A stretch of DNA of 6,303 bases from an uncultured Oscillospiraceae bacterium (lineage in GTDB: Bacteria; Bacillota_A; Clostridia; Oscillospirales; Oscillospiraceae), in NCBI GenBank assembly GCA_900769845.1, contig CAAGIF010000220.1, positions 1 to 6,303 on the forward strand, read 5' to 3'. Each line of letters starts with the position of its first letter. Within the stretch, counting starts at the first letter, position 1. Both the position numbers and the translations under genes were made by a program. Shown in pieces: positions 4,715 through 6,303 of this stretch. The notes beneath the pieces were generated by a model. That model did no database searches. It saw only the letters and a program-made list of their open reading frames with translations, and was not told the origin of the DNA.

Positions 4715-6303
4715 TTATTTCAGCATGCCAAACCAACCAATACCTTCAAAGATCCAGCCCACACTCACCAGGAAGTCCCGTTCTTCTTCGCTGCTGGTAT
4801 AATGATGGCTGCCGCAATCGGCATTGGGATTATAAAGCCGATACTGGGGAATCGTGGTCAAACCGGAGGAGTTCCAGGCAACACCCTCATACTTCCAGCC
4901 CGCATCCACCAGCATAACCACTTCTTCCATGCTCATGGTATAGTGATGATCGCCGGAGTTGGGGTTATATACCCGGTAAACCGGCAGACCGTTGGAAATC
5001 GGCGCATTCCAGGCAACGCCCTCATACTGCCAGCCCGCATTCACCAGTATGTCCCGCTCCTCAGCGGATCCGGTATAGAAGTGTTCGCCGGAATTGGGAT
5101 TATACAACCGGTACATGGGCGTGGTTTTCTCCACATAGGTGTTCCACTTCAGATTGCCGCCGTAATCCTGGCGCACAGATTCCGTCCAGCTCTTGTTGTC
5201 CTCGGGATAATGAACCTTGGCATCCACATCGCCGAAGCTGTCCTCCGCGATCTTGGGGGCGTCGCCGCTGAAGGTAATATCCGTCAGGCTTTCACAGCCG
5301 GCAAAGGCCTGGCTGCCAACGGACACCACTGTATCCGCTACGGAGATTCTGGTTACATTGACGCAATCAGCAAACGCCTGATCTGCAATGGTTGCAACAC
5401 CGGTCTCCACCACGACGCTGGTGATCTGCTCACTGTATGCGCTCCAGGGAGCAGCGGAGCTTCTCATCGCGAACTGCATCGCGCCGGTGCCGGAAATGAT
5501 CAGCTTGCCGTCGCTGCCAAGCTTCCATGTCACATTCTGGCCGCAGCTGCCATGGGCAACAATATAAACAGGGGTGTCTTCATCGGGATTTGCTGTTGCA
5601 TCGTAGCTCTTCCAGGAAATGACCGTGCCGTAAGAGCCATTCAGAACCTCATCGGTCCAGGTTGCGTCGCCGGCAGGATAGTAGCCGGTGATGCTCTCCA
5701 CATCGTAATAAGTACTGAAAGCATTGGCATCGATGGTAGGCGCATTGCCTTCGAACTTGATCTCCGTCAGCTTCCGGCAGCTGTTAAAGGCTGCATAATC
5801 GATGAAGGTGACCTTTCTGGGGATGGTAATGCTGGTCAGGCTGCTGCAGCCGTAGAATGCATGCTCGCTGATGCTGCCCAGGGTATTGGGGAGCTGGACC
5901 TTGGTCAAGCTCTTACAGTTGTCAAAGGCCCAGTTGCCCATAGACACAAGGCCGTCCTCGATCACCACGGTAGCCAGCTTATCACAGCTGTTAAAGGCCT
6001 CGCTTCCCAGGCTGATCATGCTGCCGGGAATGGTGAGCTCTGTAATGCTGTCGCAGTTGGAGAAGGTGTAAGAACCGATAGTGGCAACACCGTTGGGAAT
6101 CACGAAATTGCCCAGGTTCTTGCAGTTGGAGAAGGCATAGCCTTCAATATTGGTCACCGCGCTGCCAAAGGTGATCCCGGTCAGACCGGCGCAGCTTTCA
6201 AAGGCGCTGTAACCAATCGTCTTCACCGTTTCGGGAACGGTATAAGTACCGGAAAAGCCTCTGGGGCAGAACACCAGGGTGGTCTTATCCTTATTGAAAA
6301 GAA
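4715..6303 (-). CDS. BspA-like leucine-rich repeat surface protein with three C-terminal DUF5648-type repeats; 5' end off window
   Basis: The last 528 residues plus a TAA stop (4717-4715). The frame is open to the right edge and starts inside a typical BspA lead-in (LFNKDKTTLV), so the true start lies upstream. Window residues 19-195 are BspA (LRR_5) repeats of 23 residues, each ending in a form of AFxxC, followed by the usual cap with YYPAGDATW (207-215). A GSCGxxxTW...GTGAM module (251-275) common in clostridial BspA proteins follows, then a second LRR block (292-385) with its own cap (YPEDNKSW). Residues 396-528 are three tandem repeats of the YRLYNPNSGEHFYT type. No catalytic motif, LPxTG signal or C-terminal membrane segment is visible; it ends FGMLK. 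Known BspA proteins bind host or bacterial surfaces; that role here is inferred. A terminator follows the stop. Confidence 0.95.
   Translation of the reverse strand, partial: LFNKDKTTLVFCPRGFSGTYTVPETVKTIGYSAFESCAGLTGITFGSAVTNIEGYAFSNCKNLGNFVIPNGVATIGSYTFSNCDSITELTIPGSMISLGSEAFNSCDKLATVVIEDGLVSMGNWAFDNCKSLTKVQLPNTLGSISEHAFYGCSSLTSITIPRKVTFIDYAAFNSCRKLTEIKFEGNAPTIDANAFSTYYDVESITGYYPAGDATWTDEVLNGSYGTVISWKSYDATANPDEDTPVYIVAHGSCGQNVTWKLGSDGKLIISGTGAMQFAMRSSAAPWSAYSEQITSVVVETGVATIADQAFADCVNVTRISVADTVVSVGSQAFAGCESLTDITFSGDAPKIAEDSFGDVDAKVHYPEDNKSWTESVRQDYGGNLKWNTYVEKTTPMYRLYNPNSGEHFYTGSAEERDILVNAGWQYEGVAWNAPISNGLPVYRVYNPNSGDHHYTMSMEEVVMLVDAGWKYEGVAWNSSGLTTIPQYRLYNPNADCGSHHYTSSEEERDFLVSVGWIFEGIGWFGMLK
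4718..5116 (-). repeat. Three tandem DUF5648-type repeats ending the LRR protein
   Basis: Unit 1 is 5116-4982, unit 2 is 4981-4847 and unit 3 is 4846-4718. The first two are each exactly 45 codons; the third is 43 and runs to the stop. Each starts (M/V/Q)YR(L/V)YNPN, followed by H(F/H)YT, a short EE-containing turn, a hydrophobic LV..GW and F/YEG(V/I)(A/G)W. Unit 3 has a two-residue insertion (NADCGSHHYT). Likely a small beta-rich binding or anchoring module. Confidence 0.9.
5147..5554 (-). repeat. GTGAM module and BspA-type leucine-rich repeat block 2
   Basis: HGSCGQNVTWKLGSDGKL with ISGTGAM and APW (window residues 250-286) forms the usual opening strands of a clostridial BspA unit. It is followed by LRR units ITSVVVETGVATIADQAFADC and the next 23-residue repeat, then a cap with YPEDNKSW and GGNLKW (residues 292-385). 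The protein therefore has two LRR solenoids in series. Confidence 0.8.
5612..6303 (-). repeat. BspA-type leucine-rich repeat block 1
   Basis: Six exact 69-nt units (6190-5777) each encode 23 residues ending in AFxxC or TFxxC, flanked by a partial first unit and a C-terminal cap (EGNAPTIDANAF...YYPAGDATW...TVISW). The regular 23-residue spacing with a conserved Cys is diagnostic for LRR_5/BspA proteins. The block continues upstream of the window. Confidence 0.9.

Noticed and set aside
4609..4917. 102-codon plus-strand ORF over the terminator and the end of the LRR gene
   Set aside because: It reads through the terminator hairpin and antisense to the DUF5648-type repeats; no domain or start signal.
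5777..6190. Regular 69-nt repeats taken as a CRISPR-like or tandem DNA repeat array
   Set aside because: The repeats are in-frame 23-residue LRR units with diverged DNA; there are no identical direct repeats with unique spacers.
6272..6274. GTG as the start codon of the LRR protein
   Set aside because: The frame continues upstream to the edge with LFNKDKTTLV, the normal BspA lead-in, and there is no signal peptide after the GTG. The gene is cut by the window.

Overview
The window suggests a Gram-positive, probably gut-associated member of the Clostridia (Bacillota), of moderate to fairly high GC. The evidence is the protein families: a BspA-type leucine-rich repeat protein, choline/glucan-binding-type YG repeats, a GBS_Bsp-like domain, and C-terminal repeats of the 'YRLYNPNSGEHFYT' type (DUF5648-like). 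The species cannot be named from sequence alone.

All supportable coding content is on the minus strand and consists of two large exported or surface proteins, both cut by the window edges. Reading in the direction of transcription: (1) 6303-4715 is the C-terminal 528 residues of a BspA-like LRR protein ending in three tandem DUF5648-type repeats. (2) A GC-rich hairpin at 4705-4675 is a likely intrinsic terminator for it. (3) A consensus-like promoter (TTGCGA, 17 nt, TATAAT; 4578-4550) and a strong Shine-Dalgarno (4533-4523) lead into the second gene. (4) 4515-1 holds the first 1505 residues of a multidomain protein: signal peptide, an unassigned helical N-terminal region, a phosphodiester glycosidase (NAGPA/DUF2233-type) domain with its NLDGGGS signature, a bacterial Ig-like domain, a further beta-rich region, about 320 residues of cell-wall-binding YG repeats, a GBS_Bsp-like domain, a small H...CxxC motif and the start of a DUF5648-type repeat. 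The stop of this gene lies beyond base 1.

The two genes have separate transcription signals but share the same C-terminal module, one copy seen in the enzyme and three in the LRR protein. The reasonable reading is two members of a set of envelope or secreted proteins, one enzymatic on a glycosyl phosphodiester and one a binding protein. The substrate is not visible from sequence.

There are no RNA genes, mobile elements, CRISPR arrays or plus-strand genes I can support. The very long plus-strand open frames are codon-for-codon shadows. They exist because the two genes almost never use TTA, CTA or TCA codons (one occurrence in about 2030 codons). I see no clear new defence or mobile system. 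The most interesting items are the domain architecture of the glycosidase, its unassigned N-terminal region, the shared C-terminal repeats and the extreme codon bias.
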